A DNA stretch of 55,986 nt from Gammaproteobacteria bacterium (GTDB taxonomy: Bacteria; Pseudomonadota; Gammaproteobacteria; Steroidobacterales; Rariloculaceae): the NCBI GenBank assembly GCA_022826245.1, contig JAJDVG010000038.1, positions 1-55,986 of the forward strand, in the 5' to 3' direction. Position numbers and translations under genes: made by a program. Under the pieces are notes generated by a model. That model did not search any database. It saw only the letters and a list, made by a program, of their open reading frames with translations, and was not told the DNA's origin. Below, one piece after another: positions 20,043 to 28,879 of the stretch. The stretch's first letter is position 1, and every line of letters begins with the position of its first letter.

Positions 20043-20930
20043 CTAGTCGGCAGAAGCGAGTGCCGTACCGAATTCGCTCTGCAGGAACTTGAAGAAATCG
20101 CTGTCGGGCTGCAGAACCAGCACGTCCTGGTCCCCGCCGATCGATGCCCGGTAGGCGGACATGCTGCGATAGAACGAGTAGAACTCGGGGTCCTGCGTGT
20201 ACGCGTTGGCGTAGATTTCGGCCGCGCGCGCGTCGCCTTCGCCGCGCGTGCGTTCGGCATCGCGATAGGCTTCGGCCAGGATGACCGTGCGCTGCCGATC
20301 GGCGTCGGCCTGGATCATTTCGGACTCTTCCTCGCCTTCGGCTCTGAGCTGCGCCGCGGTGCGCTGACGTTCCTCGCGCATTCGGCGGTAGACGGAGTCG
20401 CTGACTTCCTCGGACAGATCGATGCGCTTCACGCGCACATCGACGACCTCGATGCCGAGTTCCGGAGAGCGTCCGCGCGCATCGACGAGCATCTGGTTCA
20501 TGAACTCGGAACGCTCGGCCGACACGACCTCCTGCACCGTACGGCGGCTGATCGCCGCCTTGATCCCTTCCTTGATGATCGCCGACAGACGCTCGACGGC
20601 AAGCTGCTCGTCGCCGCGCACGGAACGGTAGTACTGTGCCGGGTCGGTGATCCGCCACGTGACGAAGTAATCGACGATGAGGTTTTTCTTCTCGCCCGTG
20701 AGGAATTTCTCCTGGGCGTCCTCGAAGTTGAGAATGCGGTTCTGGTACTTCGTGACCGTGTTGACGAACGGAATCTTGAAGTGCAGACCGGGCTCGTAGT
20801 CGGCGCGCACGATCTCACCGAAGCGAAGCTTGAGAGCGTGCTCGCGCTCGTCGACGGTAAACACCGACATGCTGAGAAGAATGACCGCGGCTGCCGCGGC
20901 GATCAGTACCAGGTTTGTCTTCGGGCTCAT
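20043..20930 (-). CDS. hflC: HflC, modulator of FtsH protease
   Basis: 295 residues from the ATG at 20930, which has GAGG nine bases upstream. One N-terminal membrane anchor is followed by an SPFH/band 7 domain (TVDEREHALKLRFGE, GLHFKIPFVNTV) and a long charged helical region. HflC forms a large periplasm-facing complex with HflK that encloses and regulates the FtsH protease. It lies 31 bp after hflK in the same operon. Confidence 0.96.
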   Translation of the reverse strand: MSPKTNLVLIAAAAAVILLSMSVFTVDEREHALKLRFGEIVRADYEPGLHFKIPFVNTVTKYQNRILNFEDAQEKFLTGEKKNLIVDYFVTWRITDPAQYYRSVRGDEQLAVERLSAIIKEGIKAAISRRTVQEVVSAERSEFMNQMLVDARGRSPELGIEVVDVRVKRIDLSEEVSDSVYRRMREERQRTAAQLRAEGEEESEMIQADADRQRTVILAEAYRDAERTRGEGDARAAEIYANAYTQDPEFYSFYRSMSAYRASIGGDQDVLVLQPDSDFFKFLQSEFGTALASAD

Positions 20931-20961
20931 GGCATGATTCCTCGATTGTCGCGATTGCCGA

Positions 20962-22077
20962 TCAGCGCAAGTCGCGCTCGCGCGCATCGCGAACCGTTAC
21001 ATTGTTGCTGAGCGGCACGGCCGGCGCGGACACGTCTGTGGCGATGCTGCCGCGGCGCTGCGTGAGCTGATCGAGCGGCAGATACAACAGGTTGTTGCCG
21101 CCTTCGGTGTCGATCAGCACTTTCGTCGAGTTGGCCAGTATCGACTCGAGCGTCTCGAGATAGAGCCGCTCGCGCGTCACGCCGGGAGCCTTCTGGTATT
21201 CGGCGAGAATCTGCACGAAGCGGTCCGCTTCGCCTTCGGCATCCGCGATCGCGCGCGCCCGGTAGGCTTCGGCGTCCTGGAGCTGGCGGGCGGCGGCGCC
21301 GCGCGCCCGCGGCAGGATGTCGTTGGAGTACGACTCGGCCTCGAGAATGCGCCGTTCGCGGTCCTCGCGAGCCTTGATCGCGTCCTGAACGCTGCCCTCG
21401 ACCTCACGCGGGAAGTTCGCTTCCTGCAGGTTGACCTCGTAGACCGTGATGCCCGTGCCGTACGTGTCGAGCGTGCTTTGCAGAAGCTCTTGCGTCTGCG
21501 CTGCGACATCGGCGCGGCCCTCGGTAAGAATGAAGTCGAGGTAGTTCTTGCCGACGATCTCCCTGATTGCGCTCGCGGTCACGTCCTGCAGCGTATCGAC
21601 GGGATCGCGCAGGTTGAACAGGTAGGAGTACGGGTCGGCGCGCCGGTACTGGACGATCAGATCGACGATGACGATGTTCTCGTCGCGCGTGAGCATGCTG
21701 CCCTGATAGGCCCAGCGTTCGGTCAGGCTCGCATTGACCTTTTCGACCGTCTCGATCGGCCAGGGCATGTGCCAGCGCAGGCCCGGTTCGGTCGTCGCGG
21801 TGTACTGGCCGAACCTCAGCACGATGCCGCGCTCGGCGGCATCGACCACGTAGAAGCCCGTGGCCGCCCAAATGCCGAGCACAAGCACGACTGCAGCGCC
21901 GAAGAGGCCCGAACCCAGCGGTTTGCCGCCCTCGGAGCCTCGGCCCGAGCCTCGGCCGGCGCCGAAGAGCCCACCGAGCTTGCGTTGAAATTCCCGCATG
22001 ATCGCATCGAGATCCGCGGGTCCCTTGTCTCCGCCTGGCTGCCAGGGGTTACCTTTGTCTTTGTCGTCCCATCCCAT
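20962..22077 (-). CDS. hflK: HflK, modulator of FtsH protease
   Basis: 371 residues. The Gly-rich N-terminus (GNPWQPGGDKGP) typical of HflK is followed by a membrane helix (about 50–72), an SPFH domain (DAAERGIVLRFGQYTAT, GLRWHMPWPIETVEKVN) and a coiled-coil-like charged region. I use ATG 22077; a GTG nine bases further upstream would overlap the hflX stop. Partner of HflC in the FtsH-regulating complex. Confidence 0.96.
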   Translation of the reverse strand: MGWDDKDKGNPWQPGGDKGPADLDAIMREFQRKLGGLFGAGRGSGRGSEGGKPLGSGLFGAAVVLVLGIWAATGFYVVDAAERGIVLRFGQYTATTEPGLRWHMPWPIETVEKVNASLTERWAYQGSMLTRDENIVIVDLIVQYRRADPYSYLFNLRDPVDTLQDVTASAIREIVGKNYLDFILTEGRADVAAQTQELLQSTLDTYGTGITVYEVNLQEANFPREVEGSVQDAIKAREDRERRILEAESYSNDILPRARGAAARQLQDAEAYRARAIADAEGEADRFVQILAEYQKAPGVTRERLYLETLESILANSTKVLIDTEGGNNLLYLPLDQLTQRRGSIATDVSAPAVPLSNNVTVRDARERDLR

Positions 22078-22082
22078 TCCGG

Positions 22083-23378
22083 TCACGCTTCGTGTCTTGT
22101 GTGGCTTCTAACATCGTCAGTGGAAAACCCTTCCCGCCGGCACAGTTCCCGCCAGCGGCGCGCGGTGAGCTCGACATCCATCGTCCAGCCGCCCTCCGCA
22201 TCGGGCGCTTCGTGCCGGACTGCCTGCCAGTCGAACAGCTTGGCCCTCACGCGGCTGTGCTCAGGCCCCAGCCTGAGCTGGCCGCGCACCGGCTTGCCGT
22301 TCAGCCGCGCGCGAATCATATCTGTGAGCCCTTCGAGTCCCTCTCCGGTTTTCGCGGATACACCCGTTTTGGCGTTTTCCGCGGCCGCAAGTTCCCGGCG
22401 CTCACGTCCGCTCGCACGGTCGAGTTTATTGTACACGCGTACGCAGTCAACGTCCGACGCCCCGATCTGCTCGAGCACGTCCTCGACCTGGCGCAGCCGA
22501 TCCTCGTAGTGCGGGTCGCTCGCGTCGATGACGTGCAGCAGCAGCGACGCGTCGCGCGTTTCGGTCAGCGTGGCGCGAAACGCCGCGACGAGTTCGTGGG
22601 GCAGATCGCGAACGAACCCCACGGTGTCGACGAGCAGGGCCTGCTCGCCGCCGCCGATCGACAGCCGCCGGATGGTCGGATCGAGCGTGGCGAACAGTTG
22701 ATCCCTGGCTTCGAGGTCCGCGCCCGAGAGGGCGTTGAACAGCGTCGTCTTGCCGGCATTCGTGTACCCGACGAGCGCCACGGTCGCAAGCCCCGAACGC
22801 CGACGTTCGCGGCGGCCCACCTCACGGCCGCGCAGCACGCGTTCCATGCCGCTCTTCAGACGCCTGATGCGCTTGCCGAGCAGCCGCCGGTCCGTCTCGA
22901 GCTGCGTCTCGCCCGGTCCCCTGAGGCCGATACCGCCCTTCTGCCGCTCCAGATGGCTCCAGCCGCGGACCAGGCGGGTCGAGAGGTGTTCGAGCTGCGC
23001 AAGCTCGACCTGGAGCTTGCCTTCGAAGCTTGCGGCGCGTTGCGCGAAGATATCGAGAATGAGGCCGTTACGGTCGAGAACGCGCACCTTGAGCAGCGCC
23101 TCGAGGTTGCGCTCCTGGCTCGGAGTCAGGGCGCGATTGATGAGAATGAGTTCCGCGCCCGTCTCGCGCGCGAGTTGCGCGACCTCTTCGGCCTTGCCCG
23201 AGCCGACGAAGAGCCTGGGATTCGGCCGTGCGAGCCGCGAACGCACCTCGCCGATGACATCGGCGCCGGCCGACAGGGCGAGCGCGCGAAACTCCTCGAT
23301 TTCGTCGTCCCGGCAGGAACCGCCGACGCCGACGTGCAGTAACAGCGAGCGCTCGCCGCTGCGGGGACGCTCAAACAA
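22083..23378 (-). CDS. hflX: Ribosome-associated GTPase HflX
   Basis: 431 residues. It has an N-terminal HflX domain with the Gly-rich segment GIGLRGPGETQLE, then the G domain with P-loop GYTNAGKTTLFN, switch DPTIRRL, G3 DTVGF and G4 NKLDR. It is a GTPase that splits stalled or hibernating ribosomes. The start is TTG at 23378, preceded by GGGAG, and gives the family start MFERPRSGE. It directly follows hfq, as in E. coli. Confidence 0.96.
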   Translation of the reverse strand: MFERPRSGERSLLLHVGVGGSCRDDEIEEFRALALSAGADVIGEVRSRLARPNPRLFVGSGKAEEVAQLARETGAELILINRALTPSQERNLEALLKVRVLDRNGLILDIFAQRAASFEGKLQVELAQLEHLSTRLVRGWSHLERQKGGIGLRGPGETQLETDRRLLGKRIRRLKSGMERVLRGREVGRRERRRSGLATVALVGYTNAGKTTLFNALSGADLEARDQLFATLDPTIRRLSIGGGEQALLVDTVGFVRDLPHELVAAFRATLTETRDASLLLHVIDASDPHYEDRLRQVEDVLEQIGASDVDCVRVYNKLDRASGRERRELAAAENAKTGVSAKTGEGLEGLTDMIRARLNGKPVRGQLRLGPEHSRVRAKLFDWQAVRHEAPDAEGGWTMDVELTARRWRELCRREGFSTDDVRSHTRHEA

Positions 23379-23407
23379 GCCGCGCTCCCTGCGGCAGGAC
23401 CGGTGAT

Positions 23408-23656
23408 TCAGCTCGCGGCACTATCGTCGCTGTCGTCGCCTCCCGGCAGCCGGATGTTGCGGGACGGCACGACGGTCGAAATCGCGTGCTTGTAAACCAT
23501 CTGGCTGACGCTGTTGCGCAGCAGTACGACGAACTGATCGAATGCTTCGATATGGCCATGCAGCTTGATGCCGTTGACGAGGTAAATGGAAACAGGAACT
23601 TTCTCCCTGCGCAAGACATTCAGAAACGGGTCCTGCAGCGTTTGACCTCTGGCCAT
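23408..23656 (-). CDS. hfq: RNA chaperone Hfq
   Basis: 82 residues from ATG 23656, preceded by the strong site AAAGGAG. The Sm1 ([19 protein letters not shown]) and Sm2 ([13 protein letters not shown]) motifs are intact, with the distal and proximal surface residues usual for Hfq. The short C-terminal tail is acidic (DDSDDS). The hexamer pairs small RNAs with mRNAs. A 132-bp gap upstream, after miaA, may hold a separate promoter. Confidence 0.98.
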   Translation of the reverse strand: MARGQTLQDPFLNVLRREKVPVSIYLVNGIKLHGHIEAFDQFVVLLRNSVSQMVYKHAISTVVPSRNIRLPGGDDSDDSAAS

Positions 23657-23788
23657 TTGCGTCTCCTTTGTTCTTGGGTTTTTCGAAATCAGGCCCGAGT
23701 CGACACCGCCGCCTGCCGCGCGCCCTGAAGTCTCGCTCCGATATTTTCCCACTTGCGCCGGCCGGTGTCGGCCGGCGAGCGGCGAATA

Positions 23789-24745
23789 TTAGCACAGCGA
23801 CTTTATGCGGTTTCCGAAGTTCTCCTCGATCCCCGAGGCGAGATGTCCGGCCAACCCGCTTGAGTTCGCGACACAATGTTCGATGCCCGTCTCGCCGCGA
23901 AGCCAGGTGAGCTGGCGCTTGGCGAGCTGGCGCGTCGCCGCAAGCGCCCGCGAACGCGTTTCGGGCCACTCGTACGCGCCGTCGAGGTAGCCCCAGATCT
24001 GCCGGTAGCCGACGGAACGCATCGATGGCGTGCCGGGATCGAGGTCCCCGCGCGCCCTGAGCCGCCTGACCTCGGACACGAAGCCCGCCTCGACCATCGC
24101 GTCGAACCGGCGTTCGATGCGTGCGGCGAGTTCGGCGCGCCCGGCCGGCGCAAGTGCGAACGTCAGTATCGAGGGACTGTCCGCGGGGTCCGTCGAGGCT
24201 TGCAGCGCAGTCATCGGCTGCCCGGTCAGCGCGTGCACCTCGAGCGCGCGCTGGATCCGCTGCCTGTCGTTGGGCGCGATGCGTGCGGCAGCTTCCGGGT
24301 CGACCGACTCGAGCCGCCGATGCAGCGCCGGCCAGCCATCCTCGGCCGCTTCGGCGTCGAGCGCCTCGCGAACGGCCGCGTCGCGGCCCGGAAGCGGGGC
24401 GAGCCCCCCGCGCAACGCGCGCAGGTACAGCAGCGTGCCGCCGACGACGAGCGGCAGCCGGCCGCGCGCTTCGATCGCCGCGATCGCGTCCAGCGCGTCG
24501 CTGCGGAAGCGTCCGGCCGAATACGTATCGGCGGGATCGAGGATGTCGATGAGGTGGTGCGGCACGGACGTGCGAACGTCAACCGCGGGCTTGGCCGTAC
24601 CGATGTCCATGCCCCGGTAGACCAGCGCCGAATCCATGCTGACGATCTCGATCGGGAAACGCTCCGCAAGCGCAAGCGCAAGCGCGCTCTTGCCGCAGGC
24701 CGTCGGCCCCGTCAGGCAGACGCAGCGCGGCGGTTCGCGGCTCAT
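23789..24745 (-). CDS. miaA: tRNA dimethylallyltransferase
   Basis: 318 residues with P-loop [15 protein letters not shown], the [16 protein letters not shown] motif and later [14 protein letters not shown] and QIWGYLDG. It adds the dimethylallyl group to A37 of tRNAs that read UNN codons. It is 15 bp downstream of mutL in the same operon. Confidence 0.97.
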   Translation of the reverse strand: MSREPPRCVCLTGPTACGKSALALALAERFPIEIVSMDSALVYRGMDIGTAKPAVDVRTSVPHHLIDILDPADTYSAGRFRSDALDAIAAIEARGRLPLVVGGTLLYLRALRGGLAPLPGRDAAVREALDAEAAEDGWPALHRRLESVDPEAAARIAPNDRQRIQRALEVHALTGQPMTALQASTDPADSPSILTFALAPAGRAELAARIERRFDAMVEAGFVSEVRRLRARGDLDPGTPSMRSVGYRQIWGYLDGAYEWPETRSRALAATRQLAKRQLTWLRGETGIEHCVANSSGLAGHLASGIEENFGNRIKSLC

Positions 24746-24760
24746 GGCGGCTGGAACGGT

Positions 24761-26581
24761 CTACTGGCCGCGCAGGAACAGCCGGTCGAGTTCGGGCAGG
24801 GTGATGCGCGTCCAGGTCGGGCGGCCGTGGTTGCACTGATCGGCGCGTTCGGTCCGCTCCATCTGCCGCAGCAGCGCGTTCATCTCGGCGATCTCGAGCT
24901 TGCGGTTCGCGCGCACGGCGCCGTGACAGGCCATCGTCGCGAGCGTCTCGTTGACGGAGGATTCGACGCGCGCCGCGCCCTTGCCTTCGGCCATGTCGCT
25001 CAGGATGTCGCGCATGAGCGCCTCGGTGTCGCTGCCTTCGAGCAGCGACGGGATCGCCGTGACCTTGAGTTCGTCGCGGCCGCGCCGCACGACTTCGAAC
25101 CCGAGGCGGGCGAGCCTGTCGGCGTGCTGCTCGGCGGCGTCGGCTTCGCCCGGCGCGACCCGCATCGTGATGGGCACGAGCAGCGGCAGCGGTTTGAGGC
25201 CGGCTTCGGCGAGTTCCTGCTTCATGCGCTCGTAGGTAATGCGCTCGTGCGCGGCATGCATGTCGACGATGATCAGGCCCTCGCTGTTCTCGGCGAGGAC
25301 GTAAATGCCCGAAAGTTGCGCGAGCGCGTAGCCGAGCCGCGGGATATTGCCGTCGCCGTCCGCCACGGCGGGCGCGCGCCGGGCGGCGGATGGCGCATGC
25401 AGGCGTTCGTAGAGCGACAGCGTGTCGCGGACCGCTGCGGCGTCGAGCGCGAGCGGCGCCTGTGCCGCTCCGGCTCCCGCTGGCTGCCGTGCCGTGCCGG
25501 TCGAAGGCAGGGTCGCTGCCGCAGCCGGACCGTGCAGCCTCGCCGCGTCGGTCGGCGGCGTGTCCCGGCTCGAAGTTTCCGGCGCCGTTTCGCTCGCGAG
25601 CACGGTCTCGATCGTGCGAAACACGAAGTCGTGCACGAGACGCGAGTCGCGGAACCGTATCTCGAGCTTGGCCGGATGCGCGTTGGCGTCCACGCGCCGC
25701 GGATCGAGCGTCAGAAACAGCACGCAGGCCGGCTGGCGGGCCTGGTAGAGCACATCCTGGTAGCCGAGCCGTATGGCGTGGCGCAAGAGCTTGTCGCGCA
25801 CGACGCGTCCGTTCACGAAGGTGTACTGCATGTCGGCCTGGCTGCGCGAAAAACCGGGGCCGGCGAGCCATCCCGACAACGCCATCCCTTCGATCTCCCT
25901 GTCGAAGTAGCGGGCATGCTCCATGAACGCATCGCCGAGCAGCGCAGCGATGCGTGTTTCGCGCTCGGCGCGGTTGCGCGCGCCATTCAGTGTCAGCGCG
26001 ACGCGCTGATTGTGTTTCACGCGGAAGTCCACGCCCGTGCAGGCGAGCGCGAGCCCCTTGATTACGGCATCGATGTGGCCCAGTTCCGTCCGCTCGGTGC
26101 GCAGGAACTTGCGCCGCGCCGGCGTGTTGAAGAACAGGTCGCGGACCTCGACCGTGGTACCCGCGGGGTGGGCGGCCGGACGCGCTTCGCCGAGATCGCC
26201 GCCGTCGCAGAGGATGCGCGAGCCGCGTTCCGCTTCCCGGCGACGCGAGGTGATCGTCAGGCGCGACACGGACGCGATGCTCGGCAGCGCCTCGCCCCTG
26301 AATCCGAAGCTCGCGATCGCCTCCAGATCATCGAGACTGTCGATCTTGCTCGTCGCGTGGCGCGCGAGCGCGAGCGGCAGTTCGTCGGGCTCGATGCCGC
26401 CGCCGTTGTCGGCGATACGGATCAGGCGCGTGCCGCCGGACTGGGTCTCGATCTCGATCGCCGTCGCGCCCGCATCGAGCGCATTCTCGACGAGTTCCTT
26501 GACCACCGACGCCGGCCGTTCGACGACTTCGCCGGCCGCGATCTGATCGATGAGCTGCGGGGCAAGAATCCGAATGGCCAC
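24761..26581 (-). CDS. mutL: DNA mismatch repair protein MutL
   Basis: 606 residues. The N-terminal GHKL ATPase has the usual motifs (VVKELVENALDAGA, RIADNGGGI, FGFRGEALPSI) to about residue 330. A Pro/Ala-rich linker follows, then a C-terminal dimerisation domain. That domain contains DMHAAHERITYE, which matches the endonuclease motif DQHA-x2-E-x4-E except Met for Gln, plus ACHGAVRANRKL and CNHGRPT. This suggests an endonuclease-type MutL, as in bacteria without MutH. It connects MutS mismatch recognition to strand removal. The start ATG 26581 is followed by the standard MAIRILAPQLIDQIAAGEV. Confidence 0.97.
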   Translation of the reverse strand: MAIRILAPQLIDQIAAGEVVERPASVVKELVENALDAGATAIEIETQSGGTRLIRIADNGGGIEPDELPLALARHATSKIDSLDDLEAIASFGFRGEALPSIASVSRLTITSRRREAERGSRILCDGGDLGEARPAAHPAGTTVEVRDLFFNTPARRKFLRTERTELGHIDAVIKGLALACTGVDFRVKHNQRVALTLNGARNRAERETRIAALLGDAFMEHARYFDREIEGMALSGWLAGPGFSRSQADMQYTFVNGRVVRDKLLRHAIRLGYQDVLYQARQPACVLFLTLDPRRVDANAHPAKLEIRFRDSRLVHDFVFRTIETVLASETAPETSSRDTPPTDAARLHGPAAAATLPSTGTARQPAGAGAAQAPLALDAAAVRDTLSLYERLHAPSAARRAPAVADGDGNIPRLGYALAQLSGIYVLAENSEGLIIVDMHAAHERITYERMKQELAEAGLKPLPLLVPITMRVAPGEADAAEQHADRLARLGFEVVRRGRDELKVTAIPSLLEGSDTEALMRDILSDMAEGKGAARVESSVNETLATMACHGAVRANRKLEIAEMNALLRQMERTERADQCNHGRPTWTRITLPELDRLFLRGQ

Positions 26582-26653
26582 GAACGCGGATTATAGAGCC
26601 GATCAAACGCCGCGGGCGCCGGTGCAGTGATATGTGGAAACGCACATCGCTCG

Positions 26654-26804
26654 GTCGAGCCCTCGCAATTGGCCTGAAGATCACTCGGTGTTGCGGGGAG
26701 GCGCACCACGGGCCGCTTGAAACACGCCGTGAATACATCCCTGTAGGCTCCGCGCGCGCATCCCTGCGCGCGAGGGTTTCAAGCGGCCCGTGGTGCACCT
26801 CCCG
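26654..26804 (-). repeat. Structured palindromic repeat, copy 3 (inverted orientation)
   Basis: The arms 26695–26723 and 26776–26804 match at 27 of 29 positions. The loop is the reverse complement of the loops in copies 1 and 2, with both mini-hairpins present (TACA-tccc-TGTA and CGCGCGCA-tccc-TGCGCGCG). A degenerate tail lies at 26654–26694. The unit occupies the middle of the 322-bp gene-free interval between mutL and the amidase gene; I see nothing else in that interval. Confidence 0.85.
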
Positions 26805-26903
26805 TTGGCTCTGCGGCGGGCTGGAGACGTCGGCTCCGATGAGTCGCCACCGAACGACGGCGTGAGCTTGCCGGAAGTACGCTCGCAACTGATGCGAGCG
26901 GAG

Positions 26904-28289
26904 TCAGCCGGTCGGAATCGTGAGTACCTGGCCTGCGTGGATCCGGTCGCCGCGAATGTTGTTGGCTTGCCGGAGTCTCGCGAGGCTCACGCGGTAGCGT
27001 GCGGCGATCTGCGACAGCGTCTCGCCGCGGCTGATGACATGGCGGGCGGGTCTCGGCGGCAGCGGGTTCATCGCGAAATGGGTGCCGGGCGGAGGGTTGC
27101 TGCGGAAATAGCCGACGATGCCGTCGCTGAGCGCCTTGGCGATCCTGGCCTGGTGGCTGGAAGCCCGCAGTACCGACTCCTCGCCGGGATTGGAAATGTA
27201 GCCGGTTTCGATCAGCAGCGAGGGAATGTCGGGCGACGTCAGCACGATGAACGGCGCATGCTGGACCCGCGTCTTGCGCATCCGCGTGACCGCGCCGAGC
27301 TCGCCGATGATGTGTTCGCCCGCGGTCGTGCTCGCGCTGATCGCGGCGCTCTGCGAGAGATCGAGCAGGACGCGCGCGAGCACGGGGTCCTTGTCCGACA
27401 GCGACACGCCGCCGATCAGGTCCGAGGCGTTCTCGCGCTCGGCGAGCCGCCGCGCGGCCTCGTCCGAGGCGCGTTTCGTCGACAGCGCGTAGACCGTGGC
27501 GCCGCGCGCTCGCGAGTTGCGCGCCGCATCGGCATGCACGGAAACGAAGAAGTCGGCCTCGGCGCGATGGGCGATGGCCATGCGTTCGCGATGCGCCACG
27601 TAGAAGTCTTCGTCGCGAATGAGCAGCGCCCGCATGCCGGGCACGCTGTTGACCTCGCGGGCAAGCTGGCGGGAGATCGACAGGACGACATCCTTCTCGC
27701 GCCCGCCCTTCGGGCCGATCGCCCCCGGATCCTTGCCGCCGTGACCCGCGTCGATGGCGATGACGAGATCGCGGCCCTGCCCCGCCGCGGGCGCGCGCAT
27801 GACGACTTCGGGCGCGGGCGCCTGCGTCTCGGCGCCGGCCGCTGGCGGCTCAGGCTCCGGAGCGCGCGGCGGAGTTTCGCGGACCGGCTCGCGGCTCGAA
27901 CGTCTCAGGTCGACGACGATGCGATGTCCGAACTGCCCTTCGGGACCGAGAACGAAGCTCGTCGGCGTGACGCGCGGCTCCACATCGAGAACGACGCGCA
28001 GCACGTCGCCGGGTTGCTTGCCCATGCGCACGCGCGTGAGTGCGCCTTTCGCGCCCGGCAAGGGCAGCCCCGAGCGTGCTGAAATGCCCGGCAGATCGAC
28101 CACGACCCGCGAGGGATTCAAGAGCATGAACATGCGGTGCCCGGCGGGCTCGGAGATGTCGAGCACGACCCGGGTCGATTCGGAATCGGACGCCGTACGC
28201 ACGGACTGAAGCTCGGTAGCGCCGGCCAGCGCAACCGGCGCAGCGATGCCGAGTATCAACGCCACCCGTGGCCAGAAATCCGCAAACAC
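26904..28289 (-). CDS. amiC: N-acetylmuramoyl-L-alanine amidase (AMIN–Amidase_3–LysM)
   Basis: 461 residues with a signal peptide, an N-terminal AMIN domain (about 25–125, septal targeting), a Pro/Ala-rich linker, an Amidase_3 catalytic domain (about 175–395) and a C-terminal LysM domain (SRGETLSQIAARYRVS). Zinc-ligand motifs AGHGGKDPGAIG and SVHADA are present. It cleaves the stem peptide from the glycan at division. The position between tsaE and mutL corresponds to amiB of E. coli. The symbol could equally be amiB, since AMIN plus LysM occurs in both. Confidence 0.93.
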   Translation of the reverse strand: MFADFWPRVALILGIAAPVALAGATELQSVRTASDSESTRVVLDISEPAGHRMFMLLNPSRVVVDLPGISARSGLPLPGAKGALTRVRMGKQPGDVLRVVLDVEPRVTPTSFVLGPEGQFGHRIVVDLRRSSREPVRETPPRAPEPEPPAAGAETQAPAPEVVMRAPAAGQGRDLVIAIDAGHGGKDPGAIGPKGGREKDVVLSISRQLAREVNSVPGMRALLIRDEDFYVAHRERMAIAHRAEADFFVSVHADAARNSRARGATVYALSTKRASDEAARRLAERENASDLIGGVSLSDKDPVLARVLLDLSQSAAISASTTAGEHIIGELGAVTRMRKTRVQHAPFIVLTSPDIPSLLIETGYISNPGEESVLRASSHQARIAKALSDGIVGYFRSNPPPGTHFAMNPLPPRPARHVISRGETLSQIAARYRVSLARLRQANNIRGDRIHAGQVLTIPTG

Positions 28290-28378
28290 AGACGGGCTCC
28301 CACAAACCCCTGCCGCCTATGTACCAAGTCCCGGACCAGATTGCAAGATATTTTCCAATACAAAATATGGCATTAGCA

Positions 28379-28879
28379 TTAGTATCTCGAATCGATATCA
28401 CGTATGGAATCGAGCGCGGCCCGGCCGGCATCCGAAGCTGCGGCAATTTCCACGCAGCGCGACGATGTGCCCGTGATCCGGAAATCCACGATGAGATCGC
28501 AGTGCGAGAACAGGCGGTCCGCACGCTCGGGCCACTCCGCCAGCAACCACAGATCGGGCCTCGCAAGCCAGTCGCGCACGCCGAGATTCTCAAGCTCCTC
28601 GCCGCTTGCCAAACGATAAAGGTCCAGGTGGACGAGCACGAGGTCGCCGAGCGGATACTCCTCGAGCAGCGTGTAGGTCGGCGACGGGACGCGGCCGGCA
28701 TGACCGAGCCCGCGCAGCATCGCGCGCACCCAACTCGTCTTGCCGCTGCCGAGTTCGCCGCGCAGACCGATGATGAGCGGCGAGCGGCCGTTGCCGCGCC
28801 AACGCCGCGCGATCTCGCCCGCGGCCTCCACGAGCATCGGCTCGGAGGCGAGCGAAAGCGCTATGACGGATTTGCCCAT
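28379..28879 (-). CDS. tsaE: tRNA threonylcarbamoyladenosine synthesis ATPase TsaE
   Basis: 166 residues with P-loop RGELGSGKTSWVRA and the family motifs PSPTYTLLEEY, HLDLYRL and LLAEWPER. It works with TsaB and TsaD to form t6A37 in ANN-decoding tRNAs. It overlaps the end of the NAD(P)HX repair gene by 19 bp, as in many gammaproteobacteria. Confidence 0.96.
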   Translation of the reverse strand: MGKSVIALSLASEPMLVEAAGEIARRWRGNGRSPLIIGLRGELGSGKTSWVRAMLRGLGHAGRVPSPTYTLLEEYPLGDLVLVHLDLYRLASGEELENLGVRDWLARPDLWLLAEWPERADRLFSHCDLIVDFRITGTSSRCVEIAAASDAGRAALDSIRDIDSRY

